Positions 23,502 through 35,179 of a stretch of 64,000 nucleotides of DNA are shown here, piece by piece. The notes below the pieces were generated by a model, which saw nothing but the letters and a program-made list of their open reading frames with translations, ran no database searches and had not been told where the DNA came from. Position 1 is the stretch's first letter. The number at the start of each line of letters is the position of its first letter. The stretch lies in contig JAZKJV010003126.1 of the NCBI GenBank assembly GCA_037367405.1, positions 372,001 to 436,000 of the forward strand, in the 5' to 3' direction. This DNA comes from Ottelia alismoides. Its lineage: Eukaryota; Streptophyta; Magnoliopsida; Alismatales; Hydrocharitaceae. A program made the translations under genes and the position numbers.

Positions 23502-24255
23502 AGCTTCATCTTCAACCTTTTGGAGCCAGCATCTAGATCTTTTCTTCATCGACCTAACTCGACGGGAGAAGCATCTCATTCCAGGGTCCCAAACCCTAGC
23601 CGGCCTTCAAAGCTTCTATTGTCACCCATCTCCATTCATTCCCCGCCGTAGGCGAGCTCGAAAGGGTAGGAGCCCCCTTCTGGCCCTACAAGAGCTCCAC
23701 CATCGTCTGACATAGCCTTGAAGCCATTGGAGATAGAAGGGAAGAAGAACTACCACCATCGCCCATGGACTTGGGGAAGAACACTATCAAGAACACGAGG
23801 CGTAGTTTGGTACCACACATCCCTCACCAAAGGCCAATATCGATTGACACCTTCTAATCGCGGCTGTCAAATTCCTCAGTTCTAGAATTTCACCTGCTCC
23901 AGACGATTTTCCAATATTGCGTTTAGGTCCTCGTGTGGGTACCTAAGTGCAAATTCTAGTTTTTATTACAAATAGGTACCTGACCAGGGACCTATTTGAA
24001 AGGATCCTTTAATATTTTTTGTATTTTATCTCCACATTGATACAATTGACTCTTGGACATTTTAGGATTATTTTGGATATTTGCGGACACTACATTGATT
24101 GTATTTTTTATGATTTTATTTTGAGTAGAATTTCGGATATTTTATAACAATTTTTTTGAAATTTTATTCTTCTACTTCTGTCGAAAAGGTTATTACGAGA
24201 GTATAATAATTATCCTCATTGAAAAGTGAAGACAATATCATCTCTTAGGCGACCA
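23502..24255 (+). repeat. Family X LTR 'E', 3' fragment
   Basis: GC island plus R/U5 of a plus-oriented LTR, most similar to L0: both have a 'CTCCAGA...TTTCCAA..TTGC.TTTAGGTCC' stretch and 'ACCAGGGACC'. The U3 half is missing because D abuts it at 23501/23502. The far end stops at TTATCCTC, just short of where the GTTCGACC landmark should be, and then runs into minus-oriented LTR M2. Confidence 0.7.
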
Positions 24256-26533
24256 CTCACAAATCCCTCATTTAGACAACATTTAACCCACAATAGATAT
24301 ATCAATGGAAACACAAAATATGGAGTTTAAATTTATTATAACTTTACAACAAGTATTTATAGTGTGTAAGCATGTGTAGAGGTCAAACACAGGGAGCAAA
24401 CGATAGATTGTGCAAACTTATGCAAAATTTGTCCTTTCCTCTTGTCCCTTTATTATCTTTTTGTATGGGTTTTTAATTATATATATATATGGATTTTAAT
24501 TTTAATTTTTTATTTCTAGTTGTATACTTTTTGTTTTCTTTTTATATTTTTTCATTTTTAATTTTCTTTTTCTTTTAATTATATAATATAAAGATATATA
24601 AAGCTATATATACAATATAGGCTAATAAAATTATAAATACTAATAAAAATAAACAAAATATAGGAAATAAAATGTTTTTGGGTTTTATATAATTTTCTAA
24701 TTTTCTAATGTTTTTATGATTTTTATGGAATTTTTGCATTTTTATGATTAAGTAAATAGATGGAATTGAATTAAAGATTAAAAATTACAAATAAAGTCCA
24801 TAATTCTTCAAATCAATTTTATTAGATAGATATTAATATATAGAAAATTCAGAAACAAAAATAAATATTTTTGGAATTTGGAAATCTAATATCTTTTTAC
24901 TGGATTTTAGAGATTTTTAGTTTTTTTATCTTTTCTTTTTTTAGGGATTTTTGGTCTGGAGTTATAAAATACAATAATAAACAACATATATATATTTTGG
25001 TATTTTTTCAAAAAATTTTATATTTTTTGATATTTTCTAAGCCAAACAGGGACAAACAAGTTCTCATTCGATTTTTAATAAATAGTTCAAATGCCTAAAA
25101 TGCCAAAATAAAAATGTAACATTAAAGTACGTGTAAGTAGTCATCTAACCCTATTTTTGCATAATTTTTGGAACAAGGATGCTATTTTTAATAAATGAAA
25201 AACAAAAATAAAAATACATGTACTAGCAAGGGAATTTTTGTAATTAAAAAAAGGCAAGGCACAATATGCAAAATACCCAAAGTTGTATTACCGAATCTTG
25301 AAATTTAAGAACTAAATATAAATACAAAAAACCATGAGGGTATCTCTGCAAAATGGCCATCTTACGTGGGACGACACGTGAGGTGACCTGGCATGGACCC
25401 ATATACAATATCCATATACAATATCAAATAAGTACATGGATCTCTATGCAATTTTTCTAAATTTTTTTATGCTACAAAAATTATTTATAGGACTAATAAA
25501 CAAAATAGAACATAGCGGGCTAAGTATGCAAATTACCCCCATTATCCTCTCCGTCATGCGACTGATGGCGATCCACGTTGCATCACTTAAGAGCTGACGA
25601 CCATGATTAGAAGATAACAGTTTGTGGATGGACGGTCGTGGCTCAGTCGGACGCTCAATCAATGGTTGATGATGCCCTGTATCTGACAGTAAGAGTTCAA
25701 TCTAAAGCGGTTGGATCATCGGACGGCTGTGACGTGCTTAGGAAGAACACATGAAGAACATTGTTCTAGGTTGCTTCGATCTTCTCTAGATTGCACCTCA
25801 GATCTTCCCCGCTACTGCAAACATGGGGGAAATGATCTTGACAGTCTTTCGCAGCTAACGAGGTCTTCAGAATGGCCTGGACCCCTGCGATTTTTCTCAT
25901 GGAAATCTCGCGAGTTCTAGGGTACCTGGATCCCGACTTCCTGGTAAAATTACCCTGCACATGGCTCCTTTACGCTCAAGACCTACATATAAATAGTCAC
26001 GTGTCAAGGGAAAAGTTCCTTAACCCACTTAGGCATGGAATCGAGATGGGATGGTTGAGGATGGGATGCTCTAGCAAGGTGGTTGCAGGAGGAGCACAAC
26101 TGCTTCAATCCAGAGGGGATCGAAAGGGGATAATGGTGTGGCTAGGTGGAGAAGTGAAGGGGGAAAGAGATGGAGGTGGACGTGGGTCAGAGACAAGGGG
26201 ATCACAGTGACAAACGGTCGCCAGAGCTCTTGAGCTTCGATGAGGTAACTAACCTATGCTAAGCGAAATCATTGATTAAAACATGATATTAAATGCAAAA
26301 ATGAAAGACACAAATAAAATCTACCTAATAGAAGTAAAGGCACAGCTCGAACTTGGTCATGAGGCCAAGGAGCAAGATGCAGCCAGAGCGCCATCGTGGC
26401 TGCACCTCCCTCCTCCTTCATCCACTTCAGATCTCAGGGGACCTCCAACTGTCACCTGGATGCACACTTGGCCAAAGTTGAAGGGATTTTGGGGCTCACA
26501 AAATGATCAAAAAGCAAAGGGAAGAAGAAGGTT

Positions 26534-26545
26534 GTTATTTATAAG
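26534..26545 (-). promoter_or_regulatory. Probable TATA box of M2
   Basis: The minus strand reads CTTATAAATAAC within the GC-rich island, like CTATAAATC in G. Confidence 0.5.
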
Positions 26546-26781
26546 CAAGCTGGGCACCCTTATTGATCGACGATTTGGGATGAATCAGAGCTATGCATAG
26601 AGGATTTAGGATTCAGGCGAGGATGATTAATGATTGAGGTAGATGCTGGCATGAAGAATCGATGAAAATGATCTCTAAGATGCTTAGGAAAAATGGAGGA
26701 AATCAGGAACTCGAGACTTCTAAACAGGTTCAGAGGAGCCAGGTGGTATTTGACAGGAGGACCACAAAAGAAAAGACCTGA

Positions 26782-26799
26782 TTGGTCCACGTGGACCAA
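26782..26799. promoter_or_regulatory. Perfect 18-bp palindrome with G-box core (M2)
   Basis: TTGGTCCACGTGGACCAA, the same palindrome and the same place relative to the GC island as in M1 (15614-15633). A second ACGT pair, ACGTGGGACGACACGT, lies at the other edge of the island around 25365-25381. Confidence 0.8.
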
Positions 26800-27948
26800 C
26801 CAAATAAATGCATGGTTGAAATTCTTGGGAAAATTAATAATAAATAACAAATGATTTTTTATTAAATTTTTATTATAAAATAAAAATGTTTATTATTTTG
26901 TGTAGCATTTTAATATGATTTATTAGTTCATTTATTACAAGGTAATTTTTAAGGTTTATTTTATAGGTATATTCATTTATATTTTCAATATTTTATTTTT
27001 ATTTTATATTTTTAATTTTATTATTTATTTTTTTTAATTTATATATTTATAACTTATTTTTATACATATAAATATATTTTTATTACATTTTTATGATATA
27101 ATATGTATACTTAAATAAATATAGCTATATGTTATATAGGCATACGTATACGTATTTCATCTATGTATTTCTATAGACTATTTTAATTTTGTTTTTCTAT
27201 ATGATTTTATTCTATTCTAAATATGTACACATAGTATTAATAATATTTATAAAATTATAAAATTATAAAATTATAATATAATAAAGGATAAATAAAATGA
27301 ATATTTAATTCATGTATATTGTATAATGGGTGGGGTTTCAAAGCCAAACTTTCACATCTTAACTCCAAATTAAGTTAAACCACCTTCATTAAATAGCTAA
27401 TTAAAAGTTATATACAATTAAAGTGATTTTGAGGCATTTTGCATTGCTATTGAGGAGATATAGGTCTGACAATTTTGGGTTTTAGCTTTTTATTCTGCTC
27501 GTAAAATTTACAGTGAGTATTATTTTTGTGCAAACTCAATTTTCTATTTTAATATATATTATTATCAGCAATTTCATGTACAAAGTTTATTTATTTGATG
27601 AATAAATAATAAAGAATAAAATGGGTCCCAAAAATAATTTATTGAAGAATAAATAAATGGGATTTTTATTGGGTTTTTGGCCCTTATCTCACCCTACTTT
27701 ATTCCTTGTCGACGTAATCAATTCTTGACTTGGTCTGGGAGTTTAGGATCATAAAATACCTTTTGTATTTTATTCTTTTTCTTTTCTTTCCTTTATTCTA
27801 TAATATGGTATTATAAACTATATTTTGTACACAATAAATGGAATAAATAAAGAATGATAATTTGTATAAAATAATGCTATTTACATGCATTAGCTAGGGT
27901 TTTAAGGCCAAAATGATAGAATAAAGGTGATGAAATGGAGATTCATTA

Positions 27949-30531
27949 CCCCCTATACTTGCCTTTGCTAGTCCCTAGCAAACACTTATGCAATAAGTGT
28001 AGAAAATGAAAATAAAGAAAAGAAAAAGAAAGAAAGTGGATTTATTTTTATTCTTAAACTTGTCTTCACAAAATCAAAGTTTGGATCTTAAGTCGGACCT
28101 TTGGAATTTTGATGCGGATGGAACCTTATTAGGAAACAGATTTGAAACGCAACACCTTTGAGAATCACATGACTCTTCTCAAGTCTCCTCAATAGCCAGG
28201 TAAGAATACTTTAACTCATACGCAAACCCTTATGACTATGAATCTATCTTGGACACTATGTGTGATATGTAGCTCTCCTCCGCTGAAGCGGTAAAAGTCA
28301 ATCTTCTCCGTCATGGTGACCCGAGTTCCCCAATCCAACAACTCTTTCCTCGAGAAGCAGGGTATTCCCTTCTAAGTTCAAGTACACCCATCTTAAGAAG
28401 AGGAGGTGGAGAGAAGAATGGGCGGTATCCAGTGTAGCCAAGTCATCTGGCTACAGGCTCACAAAAGTATGACTTTGAAGCTCAAGCTTGCTTATTGACT
28501 ATACAAATATATATATTCTGGCAGGAATTTTATTTTCAATCAGGCCTGTCCACTTTTTTGGAGTTTTTTTAATACTATATACAACAACATTTACATAAGG
28601 ACTTTTTCTTATTGAGCCAATAGACTATCCCTCTTTTGAAGCATTATTGCAACCCCACAACTTCTGTCTTTAGAGCTCCTCACCATTGGATCGGGATGGG
28701 GTACAATGGCCACAAATGTGTGACTTCCGATGTTTCCATTGGCTTGTGTCTCATTCTGGTAAATCCTACATCTAACACTTCAACTAAGATGAGCAAAGTG
28801 AAAGGTGCAGGTGTACAAGCTAGATCATTATCAACAAGAGTCTTACATGTGCTCCGAAATACTCTACTTAGGCAGTCAAGACGACATTGAACCAAGTCTC
28901 GTGATCTCAAAGAATTAAGTCAACTAGATCTGCAGTACCTCAATTCCAGTTTCTATAAGGTTCCCGTGATTAAGTATATTTAAGGTCCAACCAAGCTCCA
29001 ATATTCGGATTTTACTTAGGCTTGTTCAATTATCAATCTCAATCCGAAAAATGCAAATGCTATGCACAATGCAGGAAATATTCTTGTAATGCAATTATCA
29101 AATTTTGATCTTTTATGGATTTTTGAAAAGGTTTTGCAAATTTTTTATGTAGTTTTTTCAGAGAGATTTTGCAAATATTTTTGGGATTTTTCAAAACAAA
29201 AGATTTGGAAAAAAGAAATAGGTACAAATATTTACACGGGAGTGCATCAAATATTTACAAGAATTAGGGTTTAAGGGATTAACACAAGAGATATGTTATT
29301 ATTTTTATAGATAACTATATATACAATTGGTGAAAAGTGTTTATTTATTAGGATGATGTGTATATTAATCAAACTTATTCGAAAATTATTTTACAAACAA
29401 CTATAGTCCAAAACAGTTTTTGGAAATAATTTTTACAAACATGTACAAATATTTGGAAACCATTTTGCAAAGATTTTTCAAATAGTATATATAGATTTTT
29501 TAAAATATTTTTACAACCATTTTCAAAACCATTTGCAAATAGGTTTTCAAAACGTTCTATTCCATGTAAAGAAAAAAATTACAAACAAAGATTTTTTACA
29601 TAGATTGAAAAAATTTTACAAAAATATTTTTCAAACAAATTTCAAATAGATTTTGAAATTATTTTTCAAACATTTTGCAAAACATTTTTATCTGATTTAT
29701 TAATCAATATCTATGAAACGAATTTGAGGAATAATTATACCTCTTTTTAATAGTTGGTTTAATGAATTGTATCTGTATATATATATAGTATTTTAGCCAT
29801 ATTATTCAAAAATATGAAAGTTCGAGTTATGGATAAAGTATATACAACGTATATATGACCCCCTATACTTAGCTTGAGTTATGTCCTCATAGATCGAAAA
29901 GAAAAAGAGAATACATAACTCATACTAAATATAGAAAAGCCCATACTACAATGACCGAATAAGGAATGAAAGAATAAAAGAATACATGAAGTTGATCGTC
30001 CCACCTAGATTTAAATAATCCTAAGTATAACATGTTGTATCTACATGCAAGGAGGGTCGAGGTTGGGAATAAACAAATCACAGCTCGTTCTGTCTTTCCC
30101 TATACTTGGGGTAAGATATCCCTAAGTATATACAAAAATATTAACAAGAGAGGAGGCAGTGGAGGGGATCAATAATTATATTGATAAGAAGATAAAATCA
30201 TGAGGGAAATTGTACACGTCAGTCCCCCTATACGTAGGGTAAAAGAGCCCTAAGTATAGGCAACAACAAGAGTGAAGAAAGAATAAACATAATGGGTGCA
30301 CCCCCTTGAACTTAGGACAAGGTACGTCCTAAGTATAGACTCACAGATACGACAAATGATCTGAGGTACACATGACATAAGAGAGAAAGCAGGAATGAAA
30401 AGACAAAACGTATACACACACAAGCAGTAAAGACCGCTGAAGTGCAGGACGATATCTGTCAGTCGAATACAGTACTTTCATCATCGTCTCCCTGTGATAA
30501 TGGTGATGCATTCAGAAAGAGAAGGACACCT
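27949..30531 (-). mobile_element. 3' interior of minus-strand family X element F, with PPT
   Basis: The minus strand reads AAGTATAGGGGG (27949-27960) directly into the start of M2: this is the PPT. The rest is non-coding 3' interior, homologous to 47304-48193 and 55646-57477 (shared CTTTGCTAGTCCCTAGCAAACACTTAT, and 'TTTCCTCGAGAAGC.GGGTATTCCCTTCTAAGTTCAAGT'). A five-unit hairpin/PPT-like array occupies 29857-30340. Element G is inserted at its right end; the interior resumes at 42953. Confidence 0.75.
29857..30340 (-). repeat. Array of five PPT-like hairpin units (element F)
   Basis: Units near 29859, 30001, 30098, 30222 and 30299 read CCCTATACTTAGG...CCTAAGTATA on the plus strand. That is, on the element's own strand each is a stem-loop followed by CTAAGTATAGGG, the same motif as the true PPT. 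Spacing is roughly 80-140 bp. The clearest stem is CCCTATACGTAGGG with CCCTAAGTATAGG (30225-30260). Confidence 0.8.
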
Positions 30532-31568
30532 TGATGAATCTAAGATTCATCACTCTAGAATTGATTAATTAAGCTCAAATCCCTCAAAATCATTGGCATT
30601 TCTTCATTTATTCTGCATAATTAACATTCATCCATGTTTTGATAAGAATTGCATTTTATAACTTATTTTCGCACAAAATAATAAGCTAAAAAAATCCCAG
30701 CCAAAATTGACCTATAAATAGCCTAACTTCCCCGGTTTTTAACTAAATCATGCTAACTCCAAATGACCCAAAACCACCTCCACTGTGTACATATCACTAA
30801 CAAGAATAAATGAAAAATACAAAAAAATCATAACATAAATAAGGGGACCAAAAACCCAAAACCTAGTTCAAGGATTGTCAAACTAAAACCTCAATATCTT
30901 CCCCATCCAGTGTCCGTTTTGATCCTACTCACTTTTGAACTAATGTACATTCAATTACCTTCAAAACAAGATCAAGTTCAAGTGAATCAGAGCTCATATG
31001 TGAATGTTGGGTTTTGGGCTTCTTTTGTACATTTTGTATTTTAACAGTTTTTGACCTATTATTTTATGTACATAATTAATCCATTTTATTTTATTTCTTT
31101 TTCATTTGTCTTTTTTGATGAAAGTTTTATTAAAATGCTCAAAAATCCAAATCCAAACTGAGCTTGAAATCAAAGAAACTTACCGAGTCCGAGTCTTTAC
31201 TAAACGTCTGTACAAAAGTTGTCTTTTTCGTCTTTTATTTTATTTCTTCTTTTTCTTATTCAATAAAAATCCAAAAAATTATATTAATGTGTAAATATTT
31301 ATCCTTGATTTCATCATATTTTTTCCGGATTTTTGTCTGGTTTAAAAATGACAAAAAATTATAAAACCCAAAAATCAAGGTATGTTATGTATATGGGATA
31401 CTCTAAAAATATCACTTTGTGCAATTGATCGATTTTAATTTTGATATCTTCATCAAAGTTGTATATATCATCGAGACGAGCAATTTTTATGAAGAAACTT
31501 TTTCGATCCGAGGTCATTTGCTATTTCATTTCTATTTTTATCTGTATTTATTTTTCGAATTTTGTAGG

Positions 31569-31608
31569 GATGACACGTGGCAGCTCCTGGAGCCACCACA
31601 TGTCAGCC
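31569..31608. promoter_or_regulatory. G-box dyad at the U3 edge of the G5 GC island
   Basis: GATGACACGTGGCAGCTCC is followed by its near-complement ending CACATGTCAGCC. The equivalent site in the 3' LTR (40810-40850) is better preserved, so the 5' copy has lost one CACGTG core (CACATG). Confidence 0.7.
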
Positions 31609-32020
31609 ATTTTTGAGGGTTTTATTATTCGTTTTTATTAAAAAAAATTAAAAAGCATCGCATGTGCAGCGCACGTGTCGATCAAGCTCGTGCTCTGCAC
31701 GCGCACCGCCAGCACCCTCGCACCCTCTTGCTGCCACGCGTCGCAATCACGATTGTCCAATCTCTGCCGATCGGACGGCCGCTGGCCTTCGTCTTCTTCC
31801 CCTCTAGATCTAAGAAGCGCTGCCCCTTTCGCAATTTTGCGTTGCCGGCTTTCGCGAATCCCGGCCACGTATCCCCTTTCCCAAATCAACCACCGTCACC
31901 GATCACCCCTTCTAGATCTCCATCAACTCCCATCAAATCTCAACCCGCGATTCTCGCACCTCCGATCTCCATCAATCCCAATCGCTCCATCTTCCATCTC
32001 CGACTACCCGTCCCCTCTTC

Positions 32021-32027
32021 TATAAAT
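32021..32027 (+). promoter_or_regulatory. TATA box of G5
   Basis: TATAAAT in the context CTCTTCTATAAATCC, conserved exactly in the 3' LTR at 41260-41266. Transcription would start about 30 bp downstream, making U3 about 1.5 kb. Confidence 0.65.
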
Positions 32028-32611
32028 CCAAAGCAGTCGCGCCTCTGGATCTCCATCCGCCGACTGCACATCGAAGGAAGAATCTCCGGTGGTGACAGCC
32101 CGGACGTCCAATCCTCGCTGCGAGATCCGAGGCATGGTGCCTCGCCGCAGTACGCCACTGACTTCACGTCTGCATCTAGTCCGACGACTCGCCGTTGAGC
32201 CAACCTCCAACCTCCGACAACCACCATCCACTTCAACTCCATGAGAACGTCAATGCCTCGTTCGCCGAAGCTTCATCGACATCAACTCCAGCCTTCTCTT
32301 CCGTCGTGGAGCGTTGTTTAGACCTCCCCTTCATCGACGTGAAGCACCGCAGCACAGCCCACACCTCATCTTCGTCTTCGCCCCGCCTCCACCACGCATC
32401 ATGTCAGCCGGAGACACCTAGGAAGACTTCGTCCAACTCTGGTTCTCCTCAAAAGCTCCGCCAGCCCCTCATGTCCTCCGCTCCTTCAGCCCCGCTGCTC
32501 TGCCAACGACTCGACCCTCCTCCGCTCCTCATCGGCCGGGCGGTGATCCCGAGGCCCCCACGCACGTGCCCCACACGTGCATCGGGGGAACGACATCATC
32601 CATCCACACGG

Positions 32612-32632
32612 GTCACGTGCTAGGCACGTGAC
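32612..32632. promoter_or_regulatory. G-box dyad at the 3' edge of the G5 GC island
   Basis: GTCACGTGC and GCACGTGAC are separated by three bases: two CACGTG cores in one palindrome. The 3' LTR has the equivalent, slightly degraded, at 41852-41872. Confidence 0.75.
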
Positions 32633-33716
32633 TGCCTAGGAAAATTGCGAAGACCCCTATGGATTCTCATATATTTGCAAGAACACCAAGAGCCTCCTCT
32701 GGAAAAATTGCAGACATACCCCACTAACTTGCAGTAACTGCACATTAGTCCTTTTGCATTTTATTTTATCTTTGATGATTGTATTAATACCCCTAACTTC
32801 CTCTATTGTTCTGAGCAACATTTTCGCATTATTTCATCTCCATAAAAATAGCACGATGTTTGTCAATTAATTCTCTACATTATGGCATATGTCTGATAAT
32901 TTTGTGATTAGTGGTTAATTATTATTTAATTGTTTTGTGGAAAATTGCACATTTTGCCCATTCCGTGCTTGAATATTCATAGATAATTTACCGCTGCTCT
33001 AAAAATTACCAAAATTCACAGATTGTAGAATCAATTGTATGTTACATTATCTAAAAAAGAATTGAATTTGCATGCATCATCTGTCCTTTAAAAATCATTT
33101 TACATATTTCAATATTTAATTTTTAATAGAGATTGAATCTTATATTTTTTGAGGTTTAGGATTTTTTTGAGATCCATCGCCTAGTGATAGATCTTGGATA
33201 ATTTTATCCCTTGAAAATAATTAGGTTTAATATTTATTATATGTAAATATTGAAATTCACTTTGTTTGCATTTAAAAAATCATAAACAATTCGTCTTGTA
33301 TCCAAAAATTCCAAAAACATTACAGTGCATTCATTTCATCATAATTATCATCTTGGCCAAGTTTCATATTTTTCGAACATCGTTTGATTGATATTTACAT
33401 TTTAGTCCCTAAAATAGGTCAAAGTTGCATTTTGCATCCCTAATTGCATTAAAAATTACAAAAATGACCGCCTCGAAAATCGTACACGAACTTTGATTGA
33501 AAAATTCTAGGTTGTTCCTTTGCCTCCTTGTGTTCGACCTTGGGACTTGCCCAAGTAAAATAAACATAAAACCACATTCATTCAAAATTGATTAAATAAT
33601 TGTGGTTATTTTTTGACCGATTCCGATTGCTCGCCTACAACAAAACGACACACATTTTTAAACGAACGATAATCTATCATGACATTTTCACTGAGGGCAT
33701 TTTAGGATTCGTCAGA

Positions 33717-33734
33717 TGGCACCGTTGTCAGGGA
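33717..33734 (+). other. Primer binding site of element G (tRNA-Asp type)
   Basis: TGGCACCGTTGTCAGGGA begins two bases after the LTR end. It differs at three of 18 positions from TGGCGCCGTTGCCGGGGA, the complement of the plant tRNA-Asp 3' end used by Athila elements. Confidence 0.85.
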
Positions 33735-35179
33735 GGCAAATGACTTAGTTTTTTGTCTAAAAATTTTTGTTCAGTTTTTCGCATTCGGGTAGTCTGACCC
33801 TCGAATTTTTCATTGTAAATTCCATTTTTTTCCTGCATTTATTTTTATTTTATTTGCATCATTTATTTTCTTGTTTTTATTTTTTTGAGTCACTCTTTTA
33901 CACCATCTCTATTATGTTTCTTGCGAGGTACCCAACATACGTGGAGCGGTTTTTCAAGAGCCAACGCATCTTCACCGACTTCCGAAAAGCTGCATTAAAA
34001 TTTAAGATCGAGTCTAGTCGTGAGAGCGCGTAGAGTCTAGGATTTACTTTTCTGTAATTTTAATTTCTGTAATTATTTGCTCATTTCTAGCGGTGTCTGT
34101 TCGGACTCTCGCGTGTGCAACAAGACCTCAAACTTTTTCTGTGGTGTGTCGTGGCACTCTCTGGTGAGGGTGGGGCCCGACTTAAGTGGCGCTTAGGATA
34201 GACCTGCACATACGACTCTTATAGCTTTTAAATTTTTGATTGTGCTCGTAGGACTTAGGGCCACACTTCACTTTAATCGAGACTACATTAGATCGTTTAA
34301 CTTAGTCAAAATTTTAAACTCATTTCTTCCCGGTTAATAAAACTCTCTGCTAGGTACGGTTTTTCATCGGCTTGAATTCATTTAGAATAAATTTTCAATT
34401 TCTTTATTGCATTCCACATGGAGATTGCGAGGAACCACTGTAAGTCTTCTATCTGAGCAGACATCATCGTTTTTCGCATGCATCAGCTTTTCTCGAATTT
34501 CTCCATCCTGGTTTGTCACATAATTTTAAAGGAAGTTGGGACTGGACGGTAGACGTGTATTTGTGCTCACTTAATTCTGCAATGATCGCCTAATTAAAAT
34601 TGGGACTGCTAAATATAACCGATTGTAATTAACCCATAAAATCAAGAATTTTTGCGGGAGAGCAACCCCGACCTTGGATTCTTCTATTTTTTCTGAGTGA
34701 GCGAGAGACGACACTTAAGGTTAGAGCCCAAACCTGAATTTTCATATTGACTACTAATTCTACCAAAAATGATTAGCTACTTCTCAGTGAGTATCTACGG
34801 GTAGCCGGTAAACGGTCCGGATTTCCTTAATAGAGTGGGTGGTTAAAAGGACACTATTTAAGGCTCTATACTTAAGTAACACGGGAAGCCATTTTACAGT
34901 TCGTACTTACACACACTCTGGCTGAAAGTAGGTGCAACTAGTCGTAAGAATTCGAGCCAGTCATTAGGAAAATTGCTGACACCTAACAACTCGCTAAATT
35001 CTTTCCAAGATTGATTTATCACCAACTTAAAATTGAAAAGATAATTGCCGAACTCTTACGGCTTCATTGTGTGAGTTGGCGAACCTGAGGTTTGATTTGT
35101 GTTTGATTTACATGCGTGAACCGATTTTGAAGATCAAAAACCGCACACTTGTGCCATCACTCTCCTTTCTTATTTTGAA
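33735..35179 (+). other. Leader of element G
   Basis: About 1.45 kb between primer site and first gag-like frame. A short frame at 33767-34033 ends ARYPTYVERFFKSQRIFTDF and is not similar to a protein I know. The rest has stops in all frames. A long untranslated leader is usual in Athila-type elements. Confidence 0.6.

Larger units (their letters stand above)
24256..27948 (-). repeat. Family X LTR 'M2' (3' LTR of minus-strand element F)
   Basis: On the minus strand it starts TAATGAATCTCCATTTCATC at 27948, with the PPT to its right, and carries the family landmarks. These are U3 'CCTACTTTATTCCTTGTCG' (plus strand 27693-27711), G-box palindrome 26782-26799, TATA candidate, GC island 25330-26790, and U5 'GAGGTCAAACACAGGG' near 24380. 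The true tail is about 24300; the last tens of bases before E cannot be assigned. The outer parts closely resemble M1. Confidence 0.78.
30532..33714 (+). repeat. 5' LTR of element G ('G5')
   Basis: Pairs with 39771-42952 along its whole length. U3 is AT-rich to about 31560; a GC-rich island (31560-32640) contains the TATA box; U5 carries TGTGTTCGACCTTGGGAC (33529-33546), a landmark of Athila-type LTRs. The island has dense overlapping open frames on both strands (for example 31662-32198) that are not conserved as protein between the two LTRs and are best read as base-composition effects. Confidence 0.93.

Noticed and set aside
29857..30340. Direct repeats with palindromes considered as a CRISPR array
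   Set aside because: Spacing irregular (about 80-140 bp), repeats diverged, no cas genes, plant retrotransposon context and matching arrays in two other copies of the element.
9886..30531. L0 and L18 as the two LTRs of one plus-strand element with B nested inside
   Set aside because: Attractive from the layout, but the R/U5 sequences differ more than LTR mates should; L0 resembles E instead. No matching target duplications seen.
31662..32623. Long overlapping open frames on both strands in the GC-rich island of the G 5' LTR (for example 178 aa at 31662-32198), read as possible genes
   Set aside because: The 3' LTR copy (40819-41995) is open in different places with frameshifts, frames occur on both strands at once, and the stretch contains the TATA box and G-boxes. 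Compositional effect in a promoter island.
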